Shown piece after piece: positions 35,336 through 44,394 of a stretch of 54,008 bases of DNA. Each line of letters opens with the position of its first letter. The stretch's first letter is position 1. Origin of the DNA: Streptantibioticus rubrisoli (GTDB lineage: Bacteria > Actinomycetota > Actinomycetes > Streptomycetales > Streptomycetaceae); NCBI RefSeq assembly GCF_024436055.1, contig NZ_JANFNH010000050.1, forward strand, positions 1 through 54,008. The letters are read 5' to 3'. The notes under the pieces were generated by a model that searched no databases, was not told where the DNA came from, and was given only the letters and a program-made list of their open reading frames with translations. Made by a program: the position numbers and the translations under genes.

Positions 35336-37897
35336 CTACAGCCGAGGATCGACCGGTTCCGACTCCAGCGCCAGCACCGCGAAGACCGCCTCGTGCACCC
35401 GCCACAGCGGTTCGCCCGCCGCCAGCCGGTCCAGCGCCTCCAGGCCCAGCGCGTACTCGCGCAGCGCGAGCGAGCGCTTGTGCCCCAGGGAGCGCGAGCG
35501 CAGCCGTTGGAGGTTGTCGGGCCGGGTGTACTCCGGGCCGTAGATGATCCGCAGGTACTCCCGGCCACGGCACTTCACGCCCGGCTGCACCAGGCCCCGC
35601 GGGCCGCGCACGCACGCCTGGAGCGGCTTGACGACCATGCCCTCACCGCCCTCGGCGGTCAGGTCCAGCCACCACTGGACGCCCTCGGCGACCGACGCCT
35701 CGTCCTCGGTGTCGACGATCAGTCGACGGGTGGGAGCCAGCAGCCCGCCGGGGTCATGGGCGACCAGCCGGTCGATCAGGGCGAGCTGCGCGTCGTGCGG
35801 CAGCGTGGCGAGGCTGCGGCCCTCGACCGCCAGCAGCTGGAAGGGGGCGAGCCGCACCCCGTCCAGGCCCTCGGTCGGCCCGCAGTAACGGCGGTAGGCG
35901 TCGGTGAACGCGGCGGCGTCCGCGGCCCGCTCGCGCTGCCGGGCCAGTAGGTCCGCGACGTCCAAGCCGCGCTCCGCCGCCTGCCGCAGGGCGGTCAGGG
36001 CGCCGGGGAAGACCGCCCGGGAGGCGGCGCCCACCGCAGCGTACTGCTGGCGCAGCAGCCCGGAGGCCTTCAGCGACCACGGCAGCAGTTCGGCGTCCAA
36101 CAGCAGCCAGTCGGTGCCCAGTTCGTCCCACAGCCCCGCGCCGCCGATGCTGTCGCGCACCCGGGCCAGGACCTGTTCGGTCATCGCCGGGTCGGCGAAG
36201 AACGGGCGGCCGGTACGGGTGTAGAGCGCACCGGTCTCCTCACCGCCGGTGCCGAAGCGCTTCCGCGCCGCCTCCGCGTCCCGGCAGACCAGGGCCACCG
36301 CGCGCGAGCCCATGTGCTTCTCCTCGCACACCACCTGGCCGACGCCGTCCGCGCGGTAGGCGGCGAAGGCGTCCTGCGGATGCTCCAGGTAGCCGTCCCG
36401 CCGCGAGGTCGCGCACGGCGCCATGGTCGGCGGCAGGTAGGGCAGCAGTCGTGGGTCGACGGCGAAGCGGCTCATCACCTCCAGCGCCGCCGCCGCGTTC
36501 TCCTCGCGCACCGCCACCCGGCCGTGCCACGCGGTCTCGATCGCCCGTCGGCCCCGCACGTCCGCCAGGTCCAGCGGGCGGCCGTCCTGACCGCCCGGGG
36601 CCTGGCCGGCCAGCGGCCTGACCGGCTCGTACCAGACCCGCTGCGCGGGCACCTCGACCAGTTCGCGCTCCGGCCAGCGCAGTGCCGTCAACTTGCCGCC
36701 GAAGACGCACGCGGTGTCCAGGCAGATGGTGTTGTTCAGCCAGGTGGCCCGCGGCACGGGGGTGTGACCGTAGACGACCGCGGCGCGGCCCCGGTACTCC
36801 TCGGCCCAGGGGTAGCGGACCGGCAGGCCGTACTCGTCGGTCTCGCCGGTGGTGTCGCCGTACATGGCGAACGAGCGGACCCGGCCGGAGGTGCGGCCGT
36901 GGTACCTCTCGGGCAGCCCCGCGTGGCAGACCACCAGGGCGCCGCCGTCCAGCACGTAGTGGCTGACCAGCGAGCCGATGAACTCGCCTGCCCGGTCGGT
37001 GAAGCCGGGCTCCGCCTCGGCCAGTTGCGCCACGGTCTCGGCGAGGCCGTGGGTGAGCCTGACCTGGCGCCCCTTGAGGTGGCGGGCGAGCTTGTTCTCA
37101 TGGTTGCCGCTGACGCACAGCGCGTCGCCGTCGGCGACCATGCCCATCACCAGGCGCAGCACCCCGGGGCTGTCCGGGCCGCGGTCGACCAGGTCGCCGA
37201 CGAACACCGCGGTACGGCCCAACGGATGCGCCGCGCCGACCGGGCGGCCCACCGCGTCGTACCGCAGCTCGTAGCCGAGTTCGCCCAGCAGCTCGGTCAA
37301 CTCCGCACGGCAGCCGTGGACATCGCCAACGATGTCGAACGGGCCCGTCAGATGCCGCAGGTCGTTGAACCGCCGCTGCAGCGCGACCTCGGCGCCGTCC
37401 GCCTCCTCGACACCGCGCAGCACGTGCACCTTGCGGAAGCCCTCGCGCTCCAACGACCGCAGTGAGCGGCGCAGTTCACGCTGGTGGCGGGCGATGACCT
37501 GACGGGGCATGTCCGCGCGGTCCCGGCGGGCGGCGTTGCGCTCGGCGCACACCTGCTCGGGGACGTCGAGCACGATCGCGATGGGCAGCACATCGTGCTC
37601 GCGGGCCAGCCGGACGAGCCGCGCACGGCTGTCGGACTGCACGTTGGTGGCGTCGACCACGGTCAGCCGTCCGGCGGCGAGCCGCTTGCCGACGATGTAG
37701 TGGAGCACGTCGAACGCGTCGGCGCTGGCGCTCTGGTCGTTCTCGTCGTCGCTGACCAGACCGCGGCAGAAGTCGGAGGAGACCACCTCGGTGGGCTTGA
37801 AGTGGCGCCGGGCGAAGGTCGACTTGCCGGAGCCGGTGGCGCCGACCAGCACCACCAGGGACAGGTCGGTGACGGGCAGTACCCTGCGGTCGCTCAT
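35336..37897 (-). CDS. pnkp: Polynucleotide kinase-phosphatase (Pnkp) of the Pnkp/Hen1 RNA repair system
   Basis: Three-module enzyme of 853 aa. Residues 1-170 are a 5' polynucleotide kinase with P-loop GATGSGKST at 19-27. Residues about 185-420 are a metallophosphatase (GDVHGC 191-196, GDLVDRGP 234-241, GNHE 264-267, YGHTP 376-380) that removes 2',3'-phosphates. The C-terminal ligase-like adenylyltransferase has the nucleotidyl lysine K527 in CEEKHMGSRAV. In characterised bacteria Pnkp with Hen1 repairs and 2'-O-methylates RNA cleaved by ribotoxins; Pnkp needs Hen1 to seal. Its ATG overlaps the hen1 stop in ATGA, so they are coupled. The size equals the family norm. Confidence 0.95.
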   Translation of the reverse strand: MSDRRVLPVTDLSLVVLVGATGSGKSTFARRHFKPTEVVSSDFCRGLVSDDENDQSASADAFDVLHYIVGKRLAAGRLTVVDATNVQSDSRARLVRLAREHDVLPIAIVLDVPEQVCAERNAARRDRADMPRQVIARHQRELRRSLRSLEREGFRKVHVLRGVEEADGAEVALQRRFNDLRHLTGPFDIVGDVHGCRAELTELLGELGYELRYDAVGRPVGAAHPLGRTAVFVGDLVDRGPDSPGVLRLVMGMVADGDALCVSGNHENKLARHLKGRQVRLTHGLAETVAQLAEAEPGFTDRAGEFIGSLVSHYVLDGGALVVCHAGLPERYHGRTSGRVRSFAMYGDTTGETDEYGLPVRYPWAEEYRGRAAVVYGHTPVPRATWLNNTICLDTACVFGGKLTALRWPERELVEVPAQRVWYEPVRPLAGQAPGGQDGRPLDLADVRGRRAIETAWHGRVAVREENAAAALEVMSRFAVDPRLLPYLPPTMAPCATSRRDGYLEHPQDAFAAYRADGVGQVVCEEKHMGSRAVALVCRDAEAARKRFGTGGEETGALYTRTGRPFFADPAMTEQVLARVRDSIGGAGLWDELGTDWLLLDAELLPWSLKASGLLRQQYAAVGAASRAVFPGALTALRQAAERGLDVADLLARQRERAADAAAFTDAYRRYCGPTEGLDGVRLAPFQLLAVEGRSLATLPHDAQLALIDRLVAHDPGGLLAPTRRLIVDTEDEASVAEGVQWWLDLTAEGGEGMVVKPLQACVRGPRGLVQPGVKCRGREYLRIIYGPEYTRPDNLQRLRSRSLGHKRSLALREYALGLEALDRLAAGEPLWRVHEAVFAVLALESEPVDPRL

Positions 37898-39357
37898 GCG
37901 GCCGCTCCCTTCGCGGTGGTCTCGCTCCGGTGGAAGACGGCGAGTTGGGTCGGCGGGCCGACCTCGGGGTCGTCGTCGCCCACCGCGGTGAACTCCACGC
38001 GGTAGCCGTACCGTTCGGCCGTCCGCCCCGCCCAGCCGCGGAACTCCTCGCGCGTCCACTCGAAACGGTGGTCCGGGTGGCGCACCTGCCCGGCGGGCAG
38101 GCTCTGCCACCGCACGTTGTACTCGGCGTTCGGTGTGGTGACGATGACGGTGCCGGGGCGGGCGGCGCCGAACACCGCGTGCTCCAGGGCGGGCAGCCGT
38201 GGTGGGTCCAGGTGCTCGACGACCTCGCTGAGGACGGCCGCGTCGTACCCCTTCAGCCGGGAGTCGGTGTACGTCAGCGCGCCCTGCAGCAGCCGTACCC
38301 GGCTGGACTGCCGCTCGGGCAGCCGGTCCAGGCGCAGCCGCCGCGCGGCGACCGTGAGCGCGCGTGTCGACACATCGACACCGACGATCTCGGTGTACGC
38401 CGGGTCCCCCAGCAGTTCGCCCACCAACTGGCCCTGGCCGCAACCGAGGTCGAGCACCCGGCTGGCCCCGGCGGCACGCAGTGCGGCGGTGATCGCCTCG
38501 CGGCGGCGCACCGCGAGCGGTACCGGGCGCTCCTCGGTGTCCGCGTTCTCGTCCACCGCGTTGTCGATCTCCTCGGCCGCGCTGTCGTCCGCGGCGGCGA
38601 GCCGGGCCAGTTCCAGCCGCTCCATGGCCTGCCGGGTCAGCGACCAACGGCGGGCCAGATAGCGGGAGGTGATCAGCTTGTGCTCGGGGTGGCCGGCCAG
38701 CCAGCCGTCACCGGCGCGCAGCAGTTTGTCGACCTCGTCGGACGAGATCCAGTAGTGCTTGGCGTCGTCCAGCACCGGCAGGAGCACGTACAGATGGCGC
38801 AGCGCGTCCGCCAGCCGCTGCCGCCCTTCGAGGGTCAGCGCCACATACCGCGAGTCGCCCCACTCGGGGAACCGCTCGTCCAGTGCGACGGGTTCGGCGG
38901 TCACGCTCCAGCCGAGCGGCTCGAACAGCGCGTGCACCACGGCGGTTCCGCCCTTGGCGGGCAGCGCGGGTATCCCGACGCGCAGCGGCAGCGGCTCGGC
39001 CGCACGCTGCGGCCTGGTGTGGCACACGCCCTTGAGCGCGGTGGAGAAGACGCTGCCCAGCGCGACGGCGAGCAGCGAACTCGCCGCGTAGGGGCGGTCG
39101 TTGACATAGCTGGCCAACGCCACGTCGGGGCTGCCGCCTCGCCCCTTTCCCCTGGCTTTGCGGGCCAGGGCCACCGGGTCGACCTCCAGCAGCAGGGCGG
39201 CCGTGCAGCGCTGCTCGGTCGCCTCGGGGTAGAAGACGTGCGCGGTGCCCTGCGCGGTGGAGAACGACTGGGCCCTGTCGGGGTGCTTGTGCAGCAGGAA
39301 CCCCAGATCGGTGGCCGGGGACTGGGCACTGCCGGTGGTCGATATCGTCAGGAACAC
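37894..39357 (-). CDS. hen1: Hen1 3'-terminal RNA ribose 2'-O-methyltransferase
   Basis: Bacterial Hen1 of 487 aa. The N-terminal half (MFLTISTTG...ATDLGFLLHKHPDRAQSF) is the domain that binds and activates Pnkp. The C-terminal half is a SAM methyltransferase with VLDLGCGQGQLVGEL at 301-315, the metal-binding EVVEH at 378-382, and TPNAEYNVRWQSL with HRFEWTREEFRGW. It methylates the 2'-OH at the broken 3' end so the repaired junction resists renewed cleavage. Start GTG 39357; no strong ribosome site. Pnkp follows with a 4-bp overlap and mmuM lies 52 nt upstream on the same strand. Confidence 0.95.
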   Translation of the reverse strand: MFLTISTTGSAQSPATDLGFLLHKHPDRAQSFSTAQGTAHVFYPEATEQRCTAALLLEVDPVALARKARGKGRGGSPDVALASYVNDRPYAASSLLAVALGSVFSTALKGVCHTRPQRAAEPLPLRVGIPALPAKGGTAVVHALFEPLGWSVTAEPVALDERFPEWGDSRYVALTLEGRQRLADALRHLYVLLPVLDDAKHYWISSDEVDKLLRAGDGWLAGHPEHKLITSRYLARRWSLTRQAMERLELARLAAADDSAAEEIDNAVDENADTEERPVPLAVRRREAITAALRAAGASRVLDLGCGQGQLVGELLGDPAYTEIVGVDVSTRALTVAARRLRLDRLPERQSSRVRLLQGALTYTDSRLKGYDAAVLSEVVEHLDPPRLPALEHAVFGAARPGTVIVTTPNAEYNVRWQSLPAGQVRHPDHRFEWTREEFRGWAGRTAERYGYRVEFTAVGDDDPEVGPPTQLAVFHRSETTAKGAAA

Positions 39358-39409
39358 CCGCCCGAGTATGACCCGCCGCGCCCTGGCCGACCAGCGGATT
39401 TCACGGGCG

Positions 39410-40312
39410 CTACAGGTGGCCGAGCGCGGCGGCGATACGGGCGATGTCCGGTGGCCCCACCCGGCAGCAGCCGCCGATCAGCCGGGCACCGGCTGACCGC
39501 CAGTCACGCACCATGGCCGCCACGTCAAAGGGGGTGTCGCGCCAGCCGCCGGTCGCGGCGTCCCACTCCCCGCCGTTCGGGTAGGCCACGACCGGCTTGC
39601 CGGTGGCGGCGTGCGCGACCGCCACCGCCGGGCCGATGTCCCGGGCGGCCGAGCAGTTGACGCCGACCGCGATCACCTCGGGCACGTCCGCCGCCAGTGC
39701 GAACGCCTCCGCCAGCGGCTGCCCGGCGCGGGTGCGCTCGCCGCTGATGGTGTAGGACAGCCAGACCGGCAGCCCGATGCCGTCGACCGCCCGCAGCAGC
39801 GCCTGAGCCTCGTCGGTGTCCGGGACGGTCTCCAGGGCCAGCACATCGGGACCGGCCTCGGCGAGGGCTGCGATGCGGGGGCGGTGGAAGCGCTCCAACT
39901 CCCCCACCGTGAGGCCGTATCGGCCCCGGTACTCGCTGCCGTCCGCGAGCATCGCGCCGTACGGGCCGACGGAGGCGGCCACCCATACGCCGGGCACGCC
40001 GCGTGCCGCCCGCCGGGCGAGTTCCACGCTGCGGCGCAGCAGCCGGGTGGTCTCCCGCTCGGACCGGCCGCGGTGCGCGAAGCCCTGGTAGGTGGCCTGG
40101 TAGCTGGCGGTGGTGAGGACCCGCGCGCCCGCGCGAAGATACGCCGTGTGCGCCGCCTCGATCTGGTCGGGGGCGTCGGCGAGCAGCCGGGCGGTCCACA
40201 GCTCGTCGGACAGGTCGCAGCCCTGGTCCTGGAGCTGGTTGGACAGCCCGCCGTCGAGCACCACCGGCCCCTCGGCGAGGGCGGCGGCCAGCGGGATGGT
40301 CGCGGCGGGCAA
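39410..40312 (-). CDS. mmuM: Homocysteine S-methyltransferase
   Basis: Zinc methyltransferase of 300 aa that moves a methyl group from S-methylmethionine or SAM to homocysteine, forming methionine. The barrel begins GPVVLDGGLSNQLQDQG. The zinc cysteines are in VGVNCSAA and GGCCRVGP. TTASYQATYQGFAHRG and LALETVPDTDEAQALLRAV are typical. The start appears to be TTG 40312, with AGGAG eight nt upstream. It lies between the LLM oxidoreductase and hen1 genes with short gaps. In this neighbourhood it could regenerate methionine/SAM used by EgtD and Hen1; that link is inference. Confidence 0.92.
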   Translation of the reverse strand: MPAATIPLAAALAEGPVVLDGGLSNQLQDQGCDLSDELWTARLLADAPDQIEAAHTAYLRAGARVLTTASYQATYQGFAHRGRSERETTRLLRRSVELARRAARGVPGVWVAASVGPYGAMLADGSEYRGRYGLTVGELERFHRPRIAALAEAGPDVLALETVPDTDEAQALLRAVDGIGLPVWLSYTISGERTRAGQPLAEAFALAADVPEVIAVGVNCSAARDIGPAVAVAHAATGKPVVAYPNGGEWDAATGGWRDTPFDVAAMVRDWRSAGARLIGGCCRVGPPDIARIAAALGHL

Positions 40313-40345
40313 CGCGGGTACTCCTAACGGTGTTGGCGCTCGTGG

Positions 40346-41278
40346 TCAGCCGAGTTGTGACTGTACGCGGGAGGCGATCAGCTCCAGGTGGTCCAGGTCG
40401 TGCAGGTCGTGCAGGTCGAGGATCTGCAGGTAGATGCGGGACGAGCCCACCTCGCGGTAGCGGCCGATCTTGTCGACCACCTCATCGGGCGAACCCGCCA
40501 GGCCGTTGGCCTTCAGCTCGTCGACCTCCCGGCCGATGACCGCGGCGCGCCGGGCCACCTCCGCGTCGTCCTTGCCGACGCAGGCGACCAGCGCGTTGGA
40601 GTACACGATCTCGTCCGGCTTGCGGCCGTGCGCCTCGGCGGCCTCGCGGACCCGGCCGAACTGCCGCTCGGTGTCGTCGACCGAGGCGAACGGGATGTTG
40701 AACTCATCGGCGAACCGGGCCGCCAGCCGGGGGGTGCGCTGGGTGCCGTGGCCGCCGATGAGCACCGGGATCCTGCGCTGCGCGGGCTTGGGCAGCGCGG
40801 GCGAGTCCTTGAGCTGGTAGTGAACACCGTCGAAGTCGAAGGTACGGCCGACCGGGGTGGACCACAGGCCGGTGACGATGGCCAGTTGCTCCTCAAGGCG
40901 GGAGAACTTCTCCTTGGGGAACGGGATCCCGTACGCGGTGTGCTCCTCCTCGTACCAGCCCGCGCCGAGGCCCAGTTCCACCCGGCCGCCGGACATCTGG
41001 TCGACCTGCGCCACCTGGATGGCCAGCACGCCCGGCAGCCGGAAGGTGCCCGCGGTCATCAGCGTGCCGAGCCGGATGCGCTTGGTCTCCCGGGCGAGTC
41101 CGGCGAGGGTGATCCAGGCGTCGGTGGGCCCGGGAAGGCCGTCGACCGCCCCCATCCGCAGATAGTGGTCGGAACGGAAGAAGGCGTCGTACCCCAGCTC
41201 CTCGGTGGCCTTAGCCACCGAGAGAAGGGTGTCGTAGGAGGCGCCCTGCTGGGGCTCGGTGAAAATGCGTAGATCCAT
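40346..41278 (-). CDS. LLM-class F420-dependent oxidoreductase
   Basis: Luciferase-like TIM-barrel protein of 310 aa. The opening MDLRIFTEPQQGASYDTLLSVAKATEELGYDAFFRSDHY, LGTLMTAGTFRLPGVLAIQVAQVDQMSGGRVELGLGAGW and RIPVLIGGHGTQRTPRLAARFADEFN are hallmarks of F420-dependent LLM oxidoreductases, so it probably binds F420 or FMN. Substrate unknown. The C-terminus has DLHDLHDLDHLEL, encoded by a 9-bp tandem repeat. ATG 41278 is close to GGAGG (two to three nt), so ATG 41287 is possible. It follows egtD by 40 nt; I know of no role for such an enzyme in ergothioneine formation. Confidence 0.85.
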   Translation of the reverse strand: MDLRIFTEPQQGASYDTLLSVAKATEELGYDAFFRSDHYLRMGAVDGLPGPTDAWITLAGLARETKRIRLGTLMTAGTFRLPGVLAIQVAQVDQMSGGRVELGLGAGWYEEEHTAYGIPFPKEKFSRLEEQLAIVTGLWSTPVGRTFDFDGVHYQLKDSPALPKPAQRRIPVLIGGHGTQRTPRLAARFADEFNIPFASVDDTERQFGRVREAAEAHGRKPDEIVYSNALVACVGKDDAEVARRAAVIGREVDELKANGLAGSPDEVVDKIGRYREVGSSRIYLQILDLHDLHDLDHLELIASRVQSQLG

Positions 41279-41318
41279 GACCTCCATCCTGCACCGGGCA
41301 GGTCCGTGGCGCCGTGCT

Positions 41319-42293
41319 CTACCGGGCGGGGCGGGCCAGGGAGAGCGCGAACCGGCCCTGTGGATCGGTCCACCATTCGGCCAACTCCATTCCGGCGGCG
41401 GCGAGTTCGCGCCGCACTCCGGCCTGGCGGAACTTCGCCGACACCTCGGTGCGTATCTCCTCACCGCGCGCGAAGTCGACCTTGAGGTCGAGTGCCGGGA
41501 CCTTGACGCCGAGCGGGCGGCGGGCGCGCAGCCGCATCTCCATCCACTCCTCATCGCGGTCCCACAACGCCACATGGTCGAAGTCATCCGGGTCGAAGTC
41601 GGCGCCCAGTTCCCGGTTGAGCACACTGAGCACGTTCTTGTTGAACTCGGCGGTGACTCCGGCGGCGTCGTCATAGGCGGCGACCAACACCCGTTCGTCC
41701 TTGACCAGATCGGTGCCGAGCAGCAGCGCGTCGTGCGGGCCGAGCGCGGTGCGCACCGTCTTGAGGAACGCGGCGCGCTCGGCGGGCCGCAGATTGCCGA
41801 TGGTGCCGCCGAGGAAAGCCAGCAGCCGCGGGGCCGCACTGTCCGGAAGGCTGAGTTCGGCCTGGAAGTCGGCCACCAGGCCGTGCACGTTCAGCCCCGG
41901 GTAGTCGGCGAGCAGCGCCCGGCCCGCCTGCTCCAGCGCCGACTCGCTGACGTCGATGGGCAGATACGTCTGAAGCGTGCCGTGCTCGCGCAGCGCCTCG
42001 ATCAGTAGCCGGGTCTTCTCCGAGGAGCCGGAGCCAAGTTCGGCCAGCGTCCTGGCACCGGTGGCGGCGGCGATGTCGGGGGCGACGCGCTCGAGGATGG
42101 CCCGCTCCGCGCGGGTCGGGTAGTACTCGGGGAGCCGGGTGATCTCCTCGAACAGTTCGCTGCCGCGGGCGTCGTAGAACCACTTGGGCGGCAGCCACTT
42201 GGGGTTGGCGGTCAGCCCAACGGTGGCGTCGGCGCGCAGCGCGGCGATGGTGGCGTCCACCGGAAGCTGCCTGGTCAGGGTGAAGGCGCTCAT
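41319..42293 (-). CDS. egtD: L-histidine N-alpha-methyltransferase (ergothioneine)
   Basis: SAM enzyme of 324 aa that trimethylates histidine to hercynine, the committed step of ergothioneine synthesis. EgtD features: NPKWLPPKWFYDARGSELFEEITRLPEYYPTRAERAIL at the start, the SAM motif LAELGSGSSEKTRLLIEAL, LPIDVSESAL, LLAFLGGTIGNLRP and ELGADFDPDDFDHVALWD. The start is ATG 42293, which overlaps the egtC stop in ATGA. It is last of egtABCD. Each hercynine consumes three SAM, which makes the nearby mmuM noteworthy. Confidence 0.97.
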   Translation of the reverse strand: MSAFTLTRQLPVDATIAALRADATVGLTANPKWLPPKWFYDARGSELFEEITRLPEYYPTRAERAILERVAPDIAAATGARTLAELGSGSSEKTRLLIEALREHGTLQTYLPIDVSESALEQAGRALLADYPGLNVHGLVADFQAELSLPDSAAPRLLAFLGGTIGNLRPAERAAFLKTVRTALGPHDALLLGTDLVKDERVLVAAYDDAAGVTAEFNKNVLSVLNRELGADFDPDDFDHVALWDRDEEWMEMRLRARRPLGVKVPALDLKVDFARGEEIRTEVSAKFRQAGVRRELAAAGMELAEWWTDPQGRFALSLARPAR

Positions 42294-43042
42294 ACGGTCG
42301 GCTCCTTGAGGGGGGTGGTCTCGATCCCGTTGCGGGTGGCCAGCAGCAGCGTGCGGTCGGGGACCTCGGTCCAGCCGGGTTCGTCGTCGTAGGGTTCGGA
42401 GGCGACGGTGACACCGTGGCCGGGTTCCAGCCGGTGCCACAGGGTGTCGCCCCACGCGGTGGCGGCGATGGAGCTGCCGTCGGTGAGCAGCAGGTTCAAC
42501 CGCGCCTCGGTGCGGGCCGCGACATCGGTGACCGTCTCCGCCAGGGCGTCACCGAGCGCGCCGCCCGCCCGTAGCCGGTGCAGCACCAGCGCCCACAGCA
42601 GGGCCGAGTCGCAGCGCGCCTCGACGCCGAGCAGCTCCTCGGCGGGCAGTTCCTCGGCCAGCACCGCGACGGAGCGCGGCCAGCCGGGCACGGCACCGTT
42701 GTGGCTGAACAGCCAACCCCCCGCGCCGTAGGGGGCGGTGGCGGACTCGTCGGGTGTCGAGCCGTCGGTGGTGTCCCGTACGGCGGCCAGCAGCGCACCG
42801 GTGCGGACCACCCGGGCCAGGTCGGTGAACGACGGGTCGGCCCAGATCGGCCGGGCCCTGCGGTAGCGGGCCGGTACCGGGTCGCCGGGGGCGTACCAGC
42901 CGACGCCGAAGCCGTCGGCGTTGACCGTGCCGTTGCGCTGGCGGCGTGGCGCCCAGGACTGCCGGTACAGCGAGTGCGGCGGATCGATGAGGATCCGGCG
43001 CACGGGGACGTCGGGGCCGAGGTAGGCGAGGTGGCGGCACAT
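42290..43042 (-). CDS. egtC: Gamma-glutamyl hercynylcysteine sulfoxide hydrolase (class II amidohydrolase)
   Basis: Ntn-hydrolase of 250 aa that removes glutamate from gamma-glutamyl-hercynylcysteine sulfoxide. The nucleophile is Cys2 of MCRHLAYLGP; VNADGFGVGWYAPGD and LFSHNGAVPGW are glutaminase-type substrate loops. The start ATG 43042 shares one base with the egtB stop (TGATG). It ends in an ATGA overlap with egtD, so the four egt genes are translationally linked. Confidence 0.96.
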   Translation of the reverse strand: MCRHLAYLGPDVPVRRILIDPPHSLYRQSWAPRRQRNGTVNADGFGVGWYAPGDPVPARYRRARPIWADPSFTDLARVVRTGALLAAVRDTTDGSTPDESATAPYGAGGWLFSHNGAVPGWPRSVAVLAEELPAEELLGVEARCDSALLWALVLHRLRAGGALGDALAETVTDVAARTEARLNLLLTDGSSIAATAWGDTLWHRLEPGHGVTVASEPYDDEPGWTEVPDRTLLLATRNGIETTPLKEPTV

Positions 43043-44394
43043 CACAGCACCTCGGCGGGGTCGGCGTCGCGGGCGGTGCGGAACCCGGCGAAGATCTGCC
43101 GCCGGATGGGGTAGTCCCAGTTGCGGAAGGTGCCACGGCAGGCGACCGGGTCCACGGCGAAGGACCCACCGCGCAGCACCTTGTACTCCGGCCCGAAGAA
43201 GACTTCCGAGTACTCCCGGTACGGGAAGGCGCGGAACCCCGGGTACGGCAGGAAGTCGCTCGCCGTCCACTCCCACACGTCGCCGATCAACTGCCGTATG
43301 CCGTGCGGTGAGGCGCCTTCCGGGTAGCTGCCCGCGGGGGCCGGGCGCAGATGGCGCTGGCCGAGGTTGGCGTGCGCCGGGGTGGGGTCGGTGTCGCCCC
43401 ATGGATAGCGGCGGGAGCGGTCGGTGTCCGGGTCGTGCCGGGCGGCCTTCTCCCACTCGGCCTCGGTGGGCAGTCGGCGGCCCGCCCAGCGGGCGTAGGC
43501 GTCCGCCTCGTACCAACTCACGTGCAGCACCGGCTCGTCAGGGCGGACGGGCTCGACCACGCCGAAGCAGCGGCGCAGCCACTGGCCGCCTTCATTCGTC
43601 CAGAACAGCGGTGCGGCCAGGGTGAGTTCGCGCACCATGGCCCAGCCCCGCGGATCCCACCAGCGTGGTTCGCGGTAGCCGCCGTCCTCGATGAAGCGCA
43701 GATAGTCGCCGCAGGTGACGGGGGTGGTGTCCAGGTAGAACGGTGCGAGGTCCACCTGGTGCGCGGGCCGTTCGTTGTCCAGCGCCCATGGTTCGGTGCC
43801 GGTGCCCATGGTGAACGGGCCACCGGGGACCAGGACTTCGGCCGGTAGCCGTAGTGCGTCGGCGGGGGCCGGGCCGGGTGGTGGTGCGGTGAGCGCGGCG
43901 GGTCCCCGGCGCAACTGGTGGGTGATGAGCATCGTCTCGTCGTGCTGCTGCTCATGCTGGGCGATCATCCCGAACGCGAAGCCCGCGGTGAGCAGTTCGG
44001 TGCCGTGCAGTGCCGTGCCCTCCAGCAGGTCGAGGACGCGTCCGCGCACCTCGTCGGCGTAGCCGCGGGCCTCGGCGGGTGGCAGCAGCGGCAGGGTGGG
44101 GCGGGCGGCCCTGGGGTGTTCGAAGGCGTCGTAGATGGGGTCGATCTCCGGGCGCATCGCCTCGCGCCCGCCGACGGCCCGCAGCAACCACAGCTCCTCC
44201 TGGTTGGCGATGTGCGCCAGGTCCCATACCAGCGGCGACATCAGGGGAGAGTGCTGGGTGATCAGGTCGTGGTCGTCGACGCAGGTGGTGAGGGTGCTGG
44301 TGCGGGTACGCGCGGTGTCCAGCACCCGCGCGACCCGCTCCTTGAGGAGGCCGGGGTCGGCGCCCTCGGCGGTTTCGGACTGCTGGGCCGTCAC
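43042..44394 (-). CDS. egtB: Hercynine oxygenase / sulfoxide synthase
   Basis: Non-haem iron enzyme of 450 aa that joins gamma-glutamylcysteine to hercynine with O2, forming the C-S bond and sulfoxide. The N-terminal DinB-like domain supplies the iron triad: His61 in WDLAHIANQEE and His147/His151 in AQHEQQHDETM. The C-terminal formylglycine-enzyme-like domain has GGPFTMGTG, LPTEAEWEKAAR, GDVWEWTASDF and VLRGGSF. The start is GTG 44394, overlapping the egtA stop (GTGA), with AGGAC upstream. Length fits bacterial EgtB. Confidence 0.96.
   Translation of the reverse strand: MTAQQSETAEGADPGLLKERVARVLDTARTRTSTLTTCVDDHDLITQHSPLMSPLVWDLAHIANQEELWLLRAVGGREAMRPEIDPIYDAFEHPRAARPTLPLLPPAEARGYADEVRGRVLDLLEGTALHGTELLTAGFAFGMIAQHEQQHDETMLITHQLRRGPAALTAPPPGPAPADALRLPAEVLVPGGPFTMGTGTEPWALDNERPAHQVDLAPFYLDTTPVTCGDYLRFIEDGGYREPRWWDPRGWAMVRELTLAAPLFWTNEGGQWLRRCFGVVEPVRPDEPVLHVSWYEADAYARWAGRRLPTEAEWEKAARHDPDTDRSRRYPWGDTDPTPAHANLGQRHLRPAPAGSYPEGASPHGIRQLIGDVWEWTASDFLPYPGFRAFPYREYSEVFFGPEYKVLRGGSFAVDPVACRGTFRNWDYPIRRQIFAGFRTARDADPAEVL

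Noticed and set aside
37898-38647. Upstream extension of pnkp on the minus strand
   Set aside because: The frame stays open through hen1, but ATG 37897 overlaps the hen1 stop and gives the normal Pnkp length.
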